Assembly (NCBI GenBank): GCA_922989275.2
Contig: OV277861.1
Span: 49,577,623 to 49,641,622, forward strand
Direction of reading: 5' to 3'
DNA from: Gari tellinella
Taxonomy: Eukaryota > Mollusca > Bivalvia > Cardiida > Psammobiidae
Length of the DNA stretch: 64,000 nt
The first letter of the stretch is position 1. Every line of letters begins with the position of its first letter. The notes under the pieces were generated by a model, which saw only the letters and a program-made list of their open reading frames with translations, had not been told where the DNA came from and ran no database searches. Positions 11,287-20,777 of this stretch are shown piece after piece. The position numbers and the translations under genes were made by a program.

Positions 11287-11481
11287 ATCAGAAGTTCCAG
11301 ATAAGGGGGTAGTAAACTGAACAAATCCAGCATTTTCTCACTTATTTCAGCACCAAAACCTATGGTGTTACTACTCATTAGACTCATCTTCGAGACGATT
11401 CTAATGAGTAGTGACACCATAGGATTTAAAGCAGAATTAAAGATTTTAATTTTTGAAATTCTCCTCTTATCTGGAACTCTG
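11287..11481. mobile_element. Family B MITE
   Basis: AGAAGTTCCAGATAAGGGGG at left and CTTATCTGGAACTCTG at right. Core CTATGGTGTTACTACTCATT with its inverse TGAGTAGTGACACCATAG. Confidence 0.88.
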
Positions 11482-11591
11482 CACTCTACCCTTGTACAGG
11501 GCTCAAGATAAGAGGGGGAGTAAACTGAACAAATCCAACATTTTCTCACTTATGTCAGCACCAAATCCTATGATGTTACTACTCATTAGAA

Positions 11592-11686
11592 TCATCAATC
11601 TGAGGGCCACAAGGTAGATTAGTTTGCTGACTGTACTAATTGTGTTACCCTTTTGAAATAAAACCTTTATTATTATTATTATTATT
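11592..11686 (+). mobile_element. Retroposon 3' fragment with (ATT)n tail
   Basis: About 70 bp of otherwise unplaced sequence ends AAATAAAACCTTTATTATT followed by (ATT)n, the kind of simple-repeat tail seen at 3' ends of some non-LTR retrotransposons and SINEs. It lies inside the apex of a B palindrome. Too short to assign a family. Confidence 0.45.
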
Positions 11687-11860
11687 CAGGGCTGCAGATA
11701 AGAGGGAGTAAATTGAACAACTTCAATATTTTCTCACTCTTTTCAGCATCAAATCCTATGGTGTTACTACTCATTAGAATCGTTTCAAAGAGACACTATA
11801 GGGTTTAATGCAGAAATAAAGATTTTAGTTTTTGAAATACCCCCCTTATCTGGAGCCCTG
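11687..11860. mobile_element. Inner family B MITE, nested in the (ATT)n tail
   Basis: CAGGGCTGCAGATAAGAGGG to CTTATCTGGAGCCCTG, flanked by ATTATT on both sides, consistent with a 6-bp target duplication but not diagnostic within (ATT)n. Confidence 0.88.
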
Positions 11861-12027
11861 ATTATTATTATTATCTCAAAGAGACGATTTTAATGAGTAG
11901 TGTCATCAGATACCAAAGGGTTTAATGCAGAAATAAGGATTTTAGTTTTTGAAATACTCCCCTTATCTGGACCTTGTCTAGAAACCCTTGTACTGGACTC
12001 GGATATAGCCATCCTGAGAAAACATAG

Positions 12028-12095
12028 CAGAATCTGATCTGAGGGAGGAATATTAACCCCCTCTGATCAGGGTCTGCACTGTTTTTTACTCTTTC
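12028..12095. mobile_element. Family E core fragment
   Basis: AGAATCTGATCTGAGGG and its inverse CCCTCTGATCAGGGTCTGCA match the E palindrome around a TTAA-containing loop. Confidence 0.5.
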
Positions 12096-12161
12096 CAATA
12101 TTTTGGGGACAATCCTTTGGGAGTCAAAGCCATCAAACAAAAGGATGAAACCAATGAAACT

Positions 12162-12412
12162 TTAACCCATTACCCAATAAATACGCCTTTTTACCCCTCT
12201 ACTTTATTCACTCACTAAAGAAAATAGTTCAAATTTATATAGTCATGAATATTTACCATAAGAAATATTTTCTATATTCTAGTAGTTGGAACTTAAAGCA
12301 GTCTGAAAGTAAAGCAGAATGCGCCTTAAGGCGCATTCTGCTTTACTTTCAACCTGTTTTAAGCGGTCATATATCTTCAAAACTAGAAACAGGCTATGGG
12401 GTAATGGGTTAA
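12162..12412. mobile_element. Family A MITE, reference copy
   Basis: Typical of the family: 251 bp, TTAA at both ends, terminal inverted repeats CCCATTACCC(C)ATA, two unlike ~80-bp arms (one with TTTATTCACTCACTAAAGAA, the other AAACTAGAAACAGGCTATGG) and a ~70-bp central palindrome with apex GCGCCTTAAGGCGC. TTAA duplications with CCC-starting ends are usual for piggyBac-like elements and also fit Kolobok; no transposase is present. The palindrome itself carries TTAA at its edges and apex, which other TTAA elements use as targets. Confidence 0.95.
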
Positions 12413-12838
12413 TAAATAGGTCAACTCTTTCTCCTTGAAATTTCAAATGGACAATTCCAGTTTCTGATTCAGTCTTATTTGGGGTTGTTTTTGTCAGTGT
12501 ATTGCAATATGACAAACAGTGCACAGGGCTCCAGATAAGAGGTAGTTATTTCAACAAATCAAACATTTTCTCACTTGTTCATCACCAAATCCTATGGTGT
12601 TACTATTCATTAGAATCGTCTCTTCGAGACGATTCTAATGAGTAGTAACACCATAGGGTTTAATTCAGAAATAAAGATTTTAATTTTTGAAAAACTACCC
12701 TTATCTGGTGCTCTGAGTGCAGACCTTGATCAGAGGGCTTTGACCTGGCTCTTCACTGTTTGCATGGGACAAATGTACTATTCACAGACCTGTACACTGT
12801 TTGAAAAAGGAGCATATTAGGAGTGACTAGGGTTCAAC
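12413..12838. mobile_element. Family E MITE interrupted by family B
   Basis: Left arm TCTCCTTGAAATTTCAAATG..GACAAACAGTGCA, right arm AGTGCAGACCTTGATCAGAG..GACTAGGGTTCAA. The B insertion duplicates AGTGCA inside the palindrome. Confidence 0.85.
12534..12715. mobile_element. Family B MITE, reference copy
   Basis: 182 bp. CAGGGCTCCAGATAAGAGG at left, CCTTATCTGGTGCTCTG at right. The central ~67-bp palindrome is perfect around TCGTCTCTTCGAGACGA. Flanked by a perfect 6-bp duplication AGTGCA. The CAGGG ends and 6-bp duplication fit a hAT-like group; superfamily is inferred, as no transposase is present. Confidence 0.95.
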
Positions 12839-12839
12839 G

Positions 12840-13155
12840 ACATTTCACGACGACCTTTCGGCCATAACGCCTTGCCAGACAATTTCCTTGTAAAAAGCAT
12901 ATGGCAAGCATGGCCGGGTCTTGTCCACATGCTGGTAGCAAAGAACCATTGAGGCATCTCATGTGAGACCAAACCTTTATTATTTGATAGTTTGGTTAGA
13001 ATAACCATTGAAAAGCCTCTAGAGCATGAGTTTATCAGGGTCTAACCAGGTAAACTGAGATTGGTATTACCGCTTGCAGCTTGTGATGCATGCTTTTTCA
13101 TGCCTATCAAGAACAATGGGGGGCTCCATCAATGGACTGAGGAAATTTCTTTTAG
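12840..13155 (-). mobile_element. Dispersed repeat Q
   Basis: Matches the inverse of 22977-23275 over most of its length (shared GCCTTGCCAGACAATTTCCT and AGCAAAGAACCATTGA). No clear inverted ends. Read on the minus strand both copies encode KGxVSHExxQWFFA before drifting out of frame. Could be a fragment of a longer element or a recently decayed coding repeat. Confidence 0.65.
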
Positions 13156-13240
13156 GATTATCAAACAGAATGCTATAAATGATATATACATATTCAGGAT
13201 GTACTTTCCGAAACATGATAACTTGATAGGAAGCGAAGGG

Positions 13241-13471
13241 CAACCCATTACCCAACAGATACACCTTTTTTACACCTTTAATTTGTTCCTCCACTTCAGT
13301 AAATAGTTTCACTCTCTACAGTCCATGAACATGCACCATAAGAAATGTTTTCTATATCCTAGCAGATGGTAGCTTAAAGCAGGCACATTCTGCTTAACTT
13401 TCAACGTGCTTTAAGAGGTCGATCACTTATCTGCAAAACAACTAGAAACAGGCTATGGTGTAAAGGGTTAA
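13241..13471. mobile_element. Family A MITE, core partly deleted
   Basis: CAACCCATTACCCAACAGAT at left, GGTGTAAAGGGTTAA at right. The left side of the hairpin is reduced to CTTAAAGCAGGCACATTC. Confidence 0.85.
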
Positions 13472-13555
13472 TATATGAACATGAGGAACACATAAAACAT
13501 GACAACTTGCCATAAAGGTTAACCCATTACCCTGTATTGAAGAGAGGTGACCGCT

Positions 13556-13797
13556 TTAATATAACCCATTCCCCTATAGCCTGTTTCTAGTTTTGAAGAT
13601 AGATGACCACTTAAAGCTGGTTGAAAGTAAAGCAGAATGTGCCTTAATTAAGGCCTGCTTTCAGATATTATCTGTTAAATTAAAGAAATATTTCTTATGA
13701 TTCTTATTTGTAATGTTCAGTATAAATGGAACTATTTTCTTCAGTGGATGAATAAATCAAAGGCATAAAAAGGCGTATTTATGGGGTAGTGGGTTAA
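13556..13797. mobile_element. Family A MITE nested in family A
   Basis: ATAACCCATTCCCCTATAGC at left, ATGGGGTAGTGGGTTAA at right, inserted where the host copy reads CTTTAA. The hairpin is partly lost. Confidence 0.85.
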
Positions 13798-13873
13798 AAA
13801 AGCTTTCCTTTCAGCCTGCTTTAATTCAACTATTATCTGCCAGGATGAAAAGCATATTCATGACTTAATAAAG

Positions 13874-13974
13874 CACAGGGAATCGGCTCATTGTCAAAAG
13901 TACCCATAAACATACATAATATATTATATTATCAATATATATAGGGCACTTTGAGTATGAGCCTATTCCCTGTG
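13874..13974. mobile_element. Element R, 101-bp MITE
   Basis: 18-bp terminal inverted repeats CACAGGGAATCGGCTCAT / CACAGGGAATAGGCTCAT. Flanks TAATAAAG and GTATAAAG match at 6 of 8 positions, suggesting a decayed 8-bp duplication (hAT-like). The interior is AT-rich and not palindromic. Inserted in the right arm of an A copy. Confidence 0.75.
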
Positions 13975-14211
13975 GTATAAAGTGGAAATACATTTTATTC
14001 AGTGTAGGATACATTAAAGGTGTAAACGGGCACATTTATGAGGTAATGGGTTAATGTAGGTAACTGTATCAATACAAATAACCTACATAAGAAGTCGAGG
14101 AAACAACTCTGCCAAACTTGACCAGACTTCATGTTTACACAACTTTCTACACTCTTTGTAAACAGAACATTATGAGGTGTAATGAAAAGAAAAGTTTAAA
14201 ATAAAGTTTAC

Positions 14212-14282
14212 CCAGTGTCAAATATTGCAGAACTTGACGGTATAGGTTTATATCCTTCTCCATTCACTACGATGACATCCAT
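14212..14282 (-). CDS. Putative first coding exon, unknown gene
   Basis: On the minus strand an ATG in an excellent Kozak context (ACCATGG) opens a frame of 23 codons plus two bases (peptide begins MDVIVVNGEGYKPIP and ends AIFDT) that runs to a 5' splice site, ACTGG|GTAAAC. This is a plausible initial coding exon ending in phase 2. The sequence matches no repeat elsewhere in the window. I do not recognise the protein. Further exons would lie at lower coordinates, but I found none I can support. Without transcript data the call rests on Kozak, open frame and donor alone. Confidence 0.45.
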
Positions 14283-14940
14283 GGTCCATATTTAGGACTA
14301 ATTAACCCAGCAGTGACACAAACATATACGGACTGTCAACAACAACTATGTATGCCAGTCTCTACACACACTTCTAAACCTATATAACTAATCTATAAAT
14401 AGATCACAGGGCTAAAGGTGTAATAGTTTCGGTCGGAGACTTGAATTAAGTAGCCGTTAAGCCTTTTACAATAATGTGTCTACCGTCACTTCACTTAAAA
14501 CAACTTTAGTTAAGAACAAACAAGGAAACATAATGACAGGGCTCAAAAACGAATTAATGATAAAAATTAATCTCTTTTAAATAATTAAGAATTATAAACA
14601 ATGTCTATTTTTGCTTTAACAAATAAAAAACTGTTTACAACAATGAAATAGAAAGGAAAATATACCAGCTACTTATCCATTAAGCTGCCTCTTGTTTAAT
14701 GACTTTATGTTTTTTCTTTGCACTCCATTTTACACCCTGCTTATCAATATTATTTTGTATTTTCTTTGTTTCACAGAGTTAGGATGCAAGGGAAGTAACT
14801 CAACCATTCCTTAACAATTTACAATTTGCTCTGACAGATTTATAACACCCCTTTAATCTGAAGAGCAAGGGGGATAATCCAATAGCTAGAGTATTTATTA
14901 TGCTTCTTTGGTTATCTTTCACTGGTTCAAGCAGATTTAG
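14283..14940. other. Region upstream of the putative exon at 14212
   Basis: Non-repetitive AT-rich sequence that would hold the promoter and 5' UTR of the minus-strand gene. I see no clear TATA box. The stretch near 14421-14460 is somewhat CpG-richer. Confidence 0.3.
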
Positions 14941-14954
14941 TGCCAACAGTGATT

Positions 14955-15120
14955 TATCCTATATTTGAAAACAGTGTTGATCCAGACCAGATGCAGAGTA
15001 AATTGGGATCCCATTAGAGTCTAAACTGTTTGTCAGCCCAACCGCATTTCTAAAACGCAGCATTGTTATTTAAAAGTGGCAGCAGACAACATTTTTGGTA
15101 AAGCAGACTTACAACGTCTT
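14955..15120. mobile_element. Degenerate CAAACAGT-type MITE remnant
   Basis: GTGTTGATCCAGACCAGATG..GAGTCTAAACTGTTTGTCAG, then AGCAGACAACATTTTTGG, resemble the core and right arm of P/D elements. Ends are not definable. Confidence 0.4.
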
Positions 15121-15180
15121 GGTTATTAAGGATTACTAATTTTTGCCTGCCACAGTATTTCAAATATTGACATAAAAACA

Positions 15181-15421
15181 TTGACCCATTTATGCCTGAA
15201 TATTGCAATGAACTCGCCCTATTTACTTGCTGGAAGATTTCATTGTATATATACAAGGGTGATCTAAAGACACTGCAGTTTTTGTCCATACAGAACAATA
15301 TTTCATATGATATAGCAAACAGTGCAGACCCTGTTGAGATGCCATGTAATGTGGCATCTTATCAGGATTTACACTGTTTGTCAATGTCCACTTTGGTAGA
15401 CACTGAGCTTAAATGTGTTAA
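15181..15421. mobile_element. Family F MITE (TTAA class)
   Basis: TTGACCCATTTATGCCTGAA at left and CTTAAATGTGTTAA at right. Core CAAACAGTGCAGACCCTGTT with inverse around CATGTAATGTG. Aligns along its length with the copy at 3849. Confidence 0.88.
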
Positions 15422-15735
15422 CCTTTTAAACACTGAACAACTATTATTGGGCTAAAACTGCCCTCAGTAGAAATTCTGAAATTAATTGGCCTTGTAATCT
15501 ATATTTACAGAATCAGGGTTCCTGGGGAAAAAACAGTTCTGATCCTAGCTTGACCCAACATGAAGCCTGATCTGGATCATTACTGTTTACAAAATGTCTA
15601 GAATACAAGCTTTCAGTGTAGGAGGGGTAAATACAGTAGAGCCTATCTATCAAGACCAGTACATGAGGTACTTAGTAACATGAAGTTATTATATTTGCCT
15701 TTAAGACAGGTGACTAGTTAAAGCTGTCGCCTGTT
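15422..15735. other. Mixed remnants
   Basis: An E/F-like core fragment lies near 15565-15590. A truncated family C left end (CAGTAGAGCCTATCTATCAA) lies near 15637, with AAGACAGGTGACTAGTTAAA downstream. No gene seen. Confidence 0.4.
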
Positions 15736-16235
15736 TTAAACCAATTATCCCATTGCTTGTTTCAAGTTTTGAAAATTGGTGACCACTTAAAGCAGGCTGA
15801 AAGTAAAGCAGAATGCGCCTTAAGGCCCATTCTGCTTTACTTAATTTCAGTCTGCTTTTAGCTAAAATCTACTAGGATATAGAAAGTATTTCTTATGGTG
15901 CATGTTCACGACTGTATAAATCAGAGCTATTTTCATCAGTGGAGGAATAATTCAGGGCTGCCATTTCTCCGGATTTTTTTTCTAGTACATGATAGCTTAA
16001 AGCAGACTGAAAGTAAAGCAGAATACGTCTTAAGGCGCATTCTGCTTTACTTCCAGCCTGCTTTAAGCAGCCACGTGTCAAAAAAACTAGAAACAGGCGA
16101 TGGGCTAAAGGTACGGTTCGTAAAATTGCACTTGAATAATGATATTTTGGAAATCTTAGGATTTTTTATGTCAACTTATAGCAGCCGTGATAATTTAAAG
16201 ATGTAAAAAGGCATATCTATTGAGTAATGGGTTAA
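15736..16235. mobile_element. Family A MITE interrupted by family H
   Basis: TTAAACCAATTATCCCATTG at left, TATTGAGTAATGGGTTAA at right. Central hairpin near full length. An H copy with ATAATT duplication is inserted in the right arm. Confidence 0.85.
15953..16189. mobile_element. Family H chimeric MITE nested in family A
   Basis: CAGGGCTGCCATTTCTCCGG at left, ATAGCAGCCGTG at right, flanked by the 6-bp duplication ATAATT. The middle is an A-like block from CTAGTACATGATAGCTTAAA to GAAACAGGCGATGGGCTAAA. Host and guest therefore both carry the same palindrome module. Confidence 0.9.
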
Positions 16236-16489
16236 GCTATGACCTGTCTTTAAAACTATCAAATAGACTGCTTTTAGTGGCTGTAATCGTAAGTTTTTAC
16301 TGTCATCGATGTATCTTAGACATTCAGACACACTGCCAGAGTGTTTTCAAGAGATACTGTGAAGACCTTATCATATTAGACCACTGCTGTGAAATATTAT
16401 CCCTGTGGGAAGTTTCGTGGAATTCTCCTGTACAGTCATATCTATGATATGATAACCTTTACCTTCACAAAGGTACCTTTATGCTATTA

Positions 16490-16678
16490 CCACATAGCAT
16501 GTGACTAGTTTTGAAGATGTGCGACCACTTAAAGCAGGTAGAAAATAAAGCAGAATGCAGCTTTAGGTCTGCTGGATATAGAAACTATTTCTTATGGTGC
16601 ATATTTATGACTGCATCAAGTTAGAATATTTTCTTTTGTGAAAGGATAAATTAAAGGCATTAAAACAAGTAACTATGG
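16490..16678. mobile_element. Family A fragment
   Basis: Left end missing. CTAGTTTTGAAGATG..CTTAAAGCAGGTAGAAAA, then a shortened core and the TATTTCTTATGGTGCATATT arm, ending at AACTATGG. Confidence 0.7.
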
Positions 16679-16921
16679 ACCCCATAGCCTATTTCTAGTA
16701 TTGAAGATGAGGTGACCACTTAAAGCAGGTTGAAAGTAAAGCAGAATGCGCCTGGGGACGCATTCTGCTTTACTTTCATCCTGCTTTAACCTATCATCTG
16801 CTAGAATATAGAAACTATTTCTTATGATACATACTCATGATTGTGCAAAGATGAATGTTTTTCTACAGTGGAGGAATAAATTAGAGGCATAAAAAGGTGT
16901 ATTCGTGGAGTAATGGGTTAA
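16679..16921. mobile_element. Family A MITE
   Basis: ACCCCATAGCCTATTTCTAG at left, TGGAGTAATGGGTTAA at right. Hairpin AATGCGCCTGGGGACGCATT with mutated apex. Confidence 0.88.
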
Positions 16922-17021
16922 GCAACCATCAGATTCTGCCTTCAATTCTGAAAACAAGCTATGAGGGGAAATGGTTAACTCTTTACTGTATAGCCTTTTT
17001 GCAGTATTGAAGGGTGACATC

Positions 17022-17270
17022 TTAACCCATTACCCATCAAATACGCCTTTTTATGCCTCTATCTTATTCATCCACTAAAGAAAATAGCTCTAATTTATAC
17101 ATTCATGAATATGTATAAGAAATGTTTTCTATATTCTAGCAGATGATAGCTTAAAGCAGACTGAAAGTAAAGCAGAATGCGCCCTAAGGCGCATTCTGCT
17201 TTACTTTCAACCTGCTTTAAGTGTTTGCCTGTCTGTAAAACTAGAAACAGGCTATGGGGTAATGGGTTAA
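17022..17270. mobile_element. Family A MITE nested in family A
   Basis: 249 bp, TTAACCCATTACCCATCAAA to GGCTATGGGGTAATGGGTTAA-type ends, with a perfect hairpin around GCGCCCTAAGGCGC. Host sequence resumes as AAAGCAGTTTAGGACGCATT. Confidence 0.92.
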
Positions 17271-17308
17271 AGCAGTTTAGGACGCATTCTGCTTAAATTT
17301 CAGCCTGC

Positions 17309-17424
17309 TTTAACCCATTACCCCATAATTCTGTTTCTAGTTTCAAAGACAGGTATCCACTTAAAGCAGCTTGAAAGTAAAGTAGAATGTGCATAAAAGG
17401 CATAATTACAGGGTAATTGGTTAT
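17309..17424. mobile_element. Internally deleted family A copy
   Basis: TTAACCCATTACCCCATAAT at left and ATTACAGGGTAATTGGTT at right. Everything between the left half of the hairpin and the right arm is deleted, so the copy is ~115 bp. Confidence 0.7.
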
Positions 17425-17745
17425 GATTGCATTTGCTAGAATATGAGTAATATTTCTTATGATGCATATTCCTGACTGTATAAATAACTATTTTCTTGAG
17501 GTGTTGAAATCCATATCTATGAAGCAAATGGTTTAAGTGGTGGTAACATAACCTGGATGGTGCTGGTCAAAAGTTTAAACCTACCCACGCTATTTGTTTA
17601 CATACACGAGAAGGCAGTGTAAAGTGGCGCCCCCTGCAGCCAGGGAATACACCCCTCTGACATTATCTGGAAGACTTATCAGTGAAGTTATCTGAGAAAT
17701 CCTCCATCAATGACTCACAGTCTGTGGTAAAGCATCATTACTATA

Positions 17746-17945
17746 CAGTAAAACCTCTCTATTACGGACACTGAAATGTATGCTAATTGATTGTTTAAAG
17801 GACAGGTGACAGCTTAAAGGAAGATGACAGTCAAACAGAAAGCTCCTAAAGGAGCTTTCTGTTTAACTGTCACCTTCCTTTAAGCCTGTTGCAAAAGGCC
17901 AAATAATAAACAAAATTTAGTAGTCGTAATAGAGAGGTTTTACTG
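17746..17945. mobile_element. Family C MITE (TA class), reference copy
   Basis: 200 bp. TA, then CAGTAAAACCTCTCTATTAC..., ending ATAGAGAGGTTTTACTG, then TA. The ends and TA duplication are those of pogo/Tc1-mariner-type MITEs (family-level inference). The core GACAGCTTAAAGGAAGATGA..AAAGCTCCTAAAGGAGC is an ~80-bp palindrome related to that of family A. Confidence 0.93.
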
Positions 17946-17955
17946 TACCTTTACT

Positions 17956-18147
17956 CAGCTCTAGATAAGGAGAGTATTTCAAAATCTAAAACCTTTATTT
18001 CTGCATTGAACCCTATGTTGTCACTACTCATTAGATTAGTCTCGAAGAGACTATTCTAATGAGTAGTAACACCATAGGATTTGGGGCTAAAATGAGTGAG
18101 AAAATGTTGGATTTGTTCAGTTTACTCCCTCTTACCTGGAGTACTGT
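17956..18147. mobile_element. Family B MITE
   Basis: CAGCTCTAGATAAGGAG at left, CTTACCTGGAGTACTG at right. Core palindrome CTCATTAGATTAGTCTCGAA and inverse. No clear target duplication now. Confidence 0.85.
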
Positions 18148-18164
18148 ATTTTACTCCATTGATA

Positions 18165-18311
18165 TTTGTTTTTACCCATTTTATTTATTCCTCCAATGAA
18201 GAAAATAGTTCTACTCTATACAGTCATGAATATTAAACATAAGAAATATTTTCAATATTACTTTCAGCATGCTTTAAGCAACCATCTGTTATCTATATAT
18301 TGTGTAAAGAG
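18165..18311. mobile_element. Family A fragment
   Basis: CCATTTTATTTATTCCTCCA..TATACAGTCATGAATATTAA..AGCATGCTTTAAGCAACC. The left half of the hairpin is missing and the right end is eroded. Confidence 0.65.
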
Positions 18312-18555
18312 TTAACCCTTTACACCATAGCATGTTTCTAATTTTGAAGACAGGTGATAACTTAAAGTTGGTTTAAAGTAAAGCAGAATGCGCCTTAAGG
18401 CGCATTCTGCTTTACTTTCAGCCTGCTTTAAGCTACCATTTGCTACAATATAGATGACATTTCTTATGGTACACGTTTATGACTGTATAAATTGGAATTA
18501 TTTTCTTCTTTGGAGGAATATATTAAAGGTGCTAAAAGGTGCTTCTATTGGTGAT

Positions 18556-18597
<42 letters not shown>
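18312..18597. mobile_element. Family A2-type MITE with poly-G expansion
   Basis: TTAACCCTTTACACCATAGC at left and GGGTTAA at right. Perfect hairpin around GCGCCTTAAGGCGC. The GGGG..GGG of the right inverted repeat has expanded into a 36-bp G run. Confidence 0.88.
18558..18593 (+). repeat. Homopolymer, 36 consecutive G
   Basis: Uninterrupted G run at the position where other copies read ATGGGGTAATGGG. Could form a G-quadruplex on the plus strand; could also be partly an assembly artefact, so the true length is uncertain. Confidence 0.95.
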
Positions 18598-18771
18598 ATA
18601 GATGAAATGTTGCGTTTTGAATTAAGTGACACAAATATAAGCCTTGTTTTGCTGAGAAGTCTCAAGTTATTGACTATGCTGAAACTTCAATCTTTTAAGT
18701 TACTTTATTTCAAGCTTACAAAGTATAAACAAGAAATATCTTTAAAAAAGATATTCGGCGGAAAGAGTGGT

Positions 18772-19383
18772 TGAACTAAGGCTATATAGATGAAATTGGG
18801 TGTGCAAAATTAAATGAAATTGAGGTTTTCAAAGAATTGTAATATCTTGGATTGAAAAGCAAAAAAAATTGAAACAGTAACTTTTATTTAAAATGCAAAA
18901 CTATCATGTACAGAAATGCAAAACAGAACAATAATTTAACTCATATCCTAGCTACTGGTAGGAGATCCTCACATTAATCTATTGTTCTATATATCAAACT
19001 TCATTCATAGAGTTTCTTGAAACAAACTATAGCATACACAAATGTACAGATACAACAGTCTGCTGAACTTCGACTGCCACTCTTGTAAATAATGATGAAA
19101 CAACACGATTGTGTTTAACTCACTTGAGGCCATTAATTTTATATATAATATTGCTTTAAATGTATGGTAAATGTGTACAAATAGTTAACAATTCAAACAA
19201 ATTGGTAGTAAACAATTACAAAACACCTAGCTTCCTCTGTATATCTATAAAAAGATTTCAGATGTCATATCTTAAAATAGAAGTATAATTGCATCATCCC
19301 AGTGTAAACAGTGCAGTCTGTATCTCTAAATTTTACACTCAGTCCACATCTGGTAAAACTGTAATTGGACATAGACCAGCCTA
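18772..19383. other. AT-rich interior without recognised coding
   Basis: No MITE core and no ORF of note. On the minus strand an AATAAA followed by an A/T-rich tract resembles a polyadenylation region, but no terminal exon is identifiable. Confidence 0.3.
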
Positions 19384-19573
19384 CAGGGCTCCAGATAAGA
19401 GGGAGTAAACTAACAAATCACATTTTTTCACTCCTTTCAGCACCAAACCCTATGGTGTTACCACTCATTTTTTTTGTCTCAAAGAGACAATTCAAATGTA
19501 TAGTGACACCACAGGGTTTAATGCACAAATAAAGATTTTAAGTTTTGAAATAATTCCCTTATCTGGAGCCCTG
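19384..19573. mobile_element. Family B MITE
   Basis: CAGGGCTCCAGATAAGAGGG to CCCTTATCTGGAGCCCTG, 190 bp. Palindrome is mutated at one side (CATTTTTTTTGTCTC). Flanks show no exact 6-bp duplication. Confidence 0.9.
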
Positions 19574-19915
19574 GCTTCTATCCAATCAGACTATTCAGTT
19601 TCAACAGGTGCTCTTAATTCTAAATTTCTGATCAAATATAATTGGTTGAAATGTGTGGCCAAATAGAAAGTGTGACTAAATAGAAACCAGTCAGCTCCGC
19701 CGAAAAAATAATCTATATAGGAACAAATTCCTGGAGCCTTTGTTCAACAAGACAGTATGAAACTGATCTAGATTTGTACTACAGATAAAGTGCTTGTACA
19801 CATTGGGTCAAGGAAGACAAGGGACATGTAGTAATTGTTTACTCATGAACACATGTTTCTACTAAAGTTTTCAGGGGAATAAAAAAATATGTTGAGGAAA
19901 ATATTAGCAGTTTCA

Positions 19916-20400
19916 TTAACCCATTTGCTCCCAGTGGATTCTTCCATGCTAATATATTAGATTAGTCTCAGCTTTTTTTATCTAAGGGGTACCAGGCCCC
20001 GAGGTTATAAAACTTAAAACGAACTCTGTGCTCAAAACTCAGAACTTTTCTCAGCTCATAATTCTCCGGCGAACATTTTATATACAACGAGTATTTTCAT
20101 ACATAATTCTACGGTAAAGATATATCCAAATGAGGAAACAGAAATAACTTAATGCATGTTATGTAAAAACTAGAGCATGAGATCAAAACAGAATTTTATC
20201 AGCAAACAGTGTCGACTCTGATCAGACACTGCATTATACAGTGTCTGATCAAAGTCTACACTGTTTGCCTATACCCTATACATAAAATGTCTGATCAAAG
20301 TCTACACTGTTTGCCTATACCCTATACATAAAATGTCTGATCAAAGTCTACACTGTTTGCCTATACCCTATACATAAAATGCTAGAAACAAATGTGTTAA
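19916..20400. mobile_element. Family G MITE (TTAA class) with internal 46-bp triplication
   Basis: TTAACCCATTTGCTCCCAGT at left, AACAAATGTGTTAA at right. Core CAGCAAACAGTGTCGACTCT..CAGACACTGCATTATACAGT. The right half of the palindrome plus arm (ATGTCTGATCAAAGTCTACA..CCCTATACATAAA) is repeated three times at a 46-bp period. Confidence 0.85.
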
Positions 20401-20660
20401 ACTATTACTCTATAATTTGTTCCTAATTTTGAAGACAGGTGACCACTTAAAGCAAGTTGAAAGTAAAGCAGAATGAGCATCATAAGACACAATATCTCTT
20501 GCTGTCAGGCTGCTTTAATCTACCACCTGCTAGGATATAAGGAACTGTTTCTGATGTTGCACATTCATGACTGTATAAATTAGAACTATTTTATTCAGTG
20601 GAGGATCAATAAATTTAAAAGGCGTAAAATGTGTAGTTTATAATGGCGTAATAATCGGGT
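20397..20660. mobile_element. Family A MITE, diverged
   Basis: TTAAACTATTACTCTATAAT at left sharing TTAA with the G copy; right end decayed to ATAATCGGGTAAC. The left half of the hairpin is good and the right half decayed. Confidence 0.75.
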
Positions 20661-20777
20661 AACAAGAATCTCAGGGTACTGCATGAAATGCTGGAGAGAA
20701 GGGGATTGCTGTGTAAGCTGTAACAGGTTATTTGAGCACTTAATTGTGAGACTTCAACATGAGTTAAAACAATATTT

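Larger units (their letters stand above)
11497..11976. mobile_element. Outer family B MITE, split by two insertions
   Basis: Left half CAGGGCTCAAGATAAGAGGG..TTAGAATCATC ends at 11590. The right half TCTCAAAGAGACGATTTTAA..CCTTATCTGGACCTTG resumes near 11875. Between them lie a retroposon-like tail and an inner B copy. Confidence 0.8.
13519..14054. mobile_element. Outer family A MITE with two insertions
   Basis: TTAACCCATTACCCTG at left and GAGGTAATGGGTTAA at right. Interrupted by a second A copy at an internal TTAA and by the small element R in the right arm. Confidence 0.8.
16975..17536. mobile_element. Outer family A MITE with two A insertions
   Basis: TTAACTCTTTACTGTATAGC at left and AAGCAAATGGTTTAA at right. 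The body appears in three pieces separated by A copies at 17022 and 17309, each placed at a TTAA of the host's palindrome. Confidence 0.75.
18716..19722 (-). mobile_element. Putative element M, inverted copy
   Basis: Both edges match the inverse of 37587-38276. One edge has CCGCCGAATATC followed by a TTTTTTAAAGATAT palindrome; the other has GGCGGAGC and the block TGAATAGTCTGATTGGA. The middle is poorly alignable. A family B copy is inserted within it. Possibly an old hairpin-ended element. A minus-strand AATAAA at 18883-18888 leaves open a 3' UTR instead. Confidence 0.4.
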
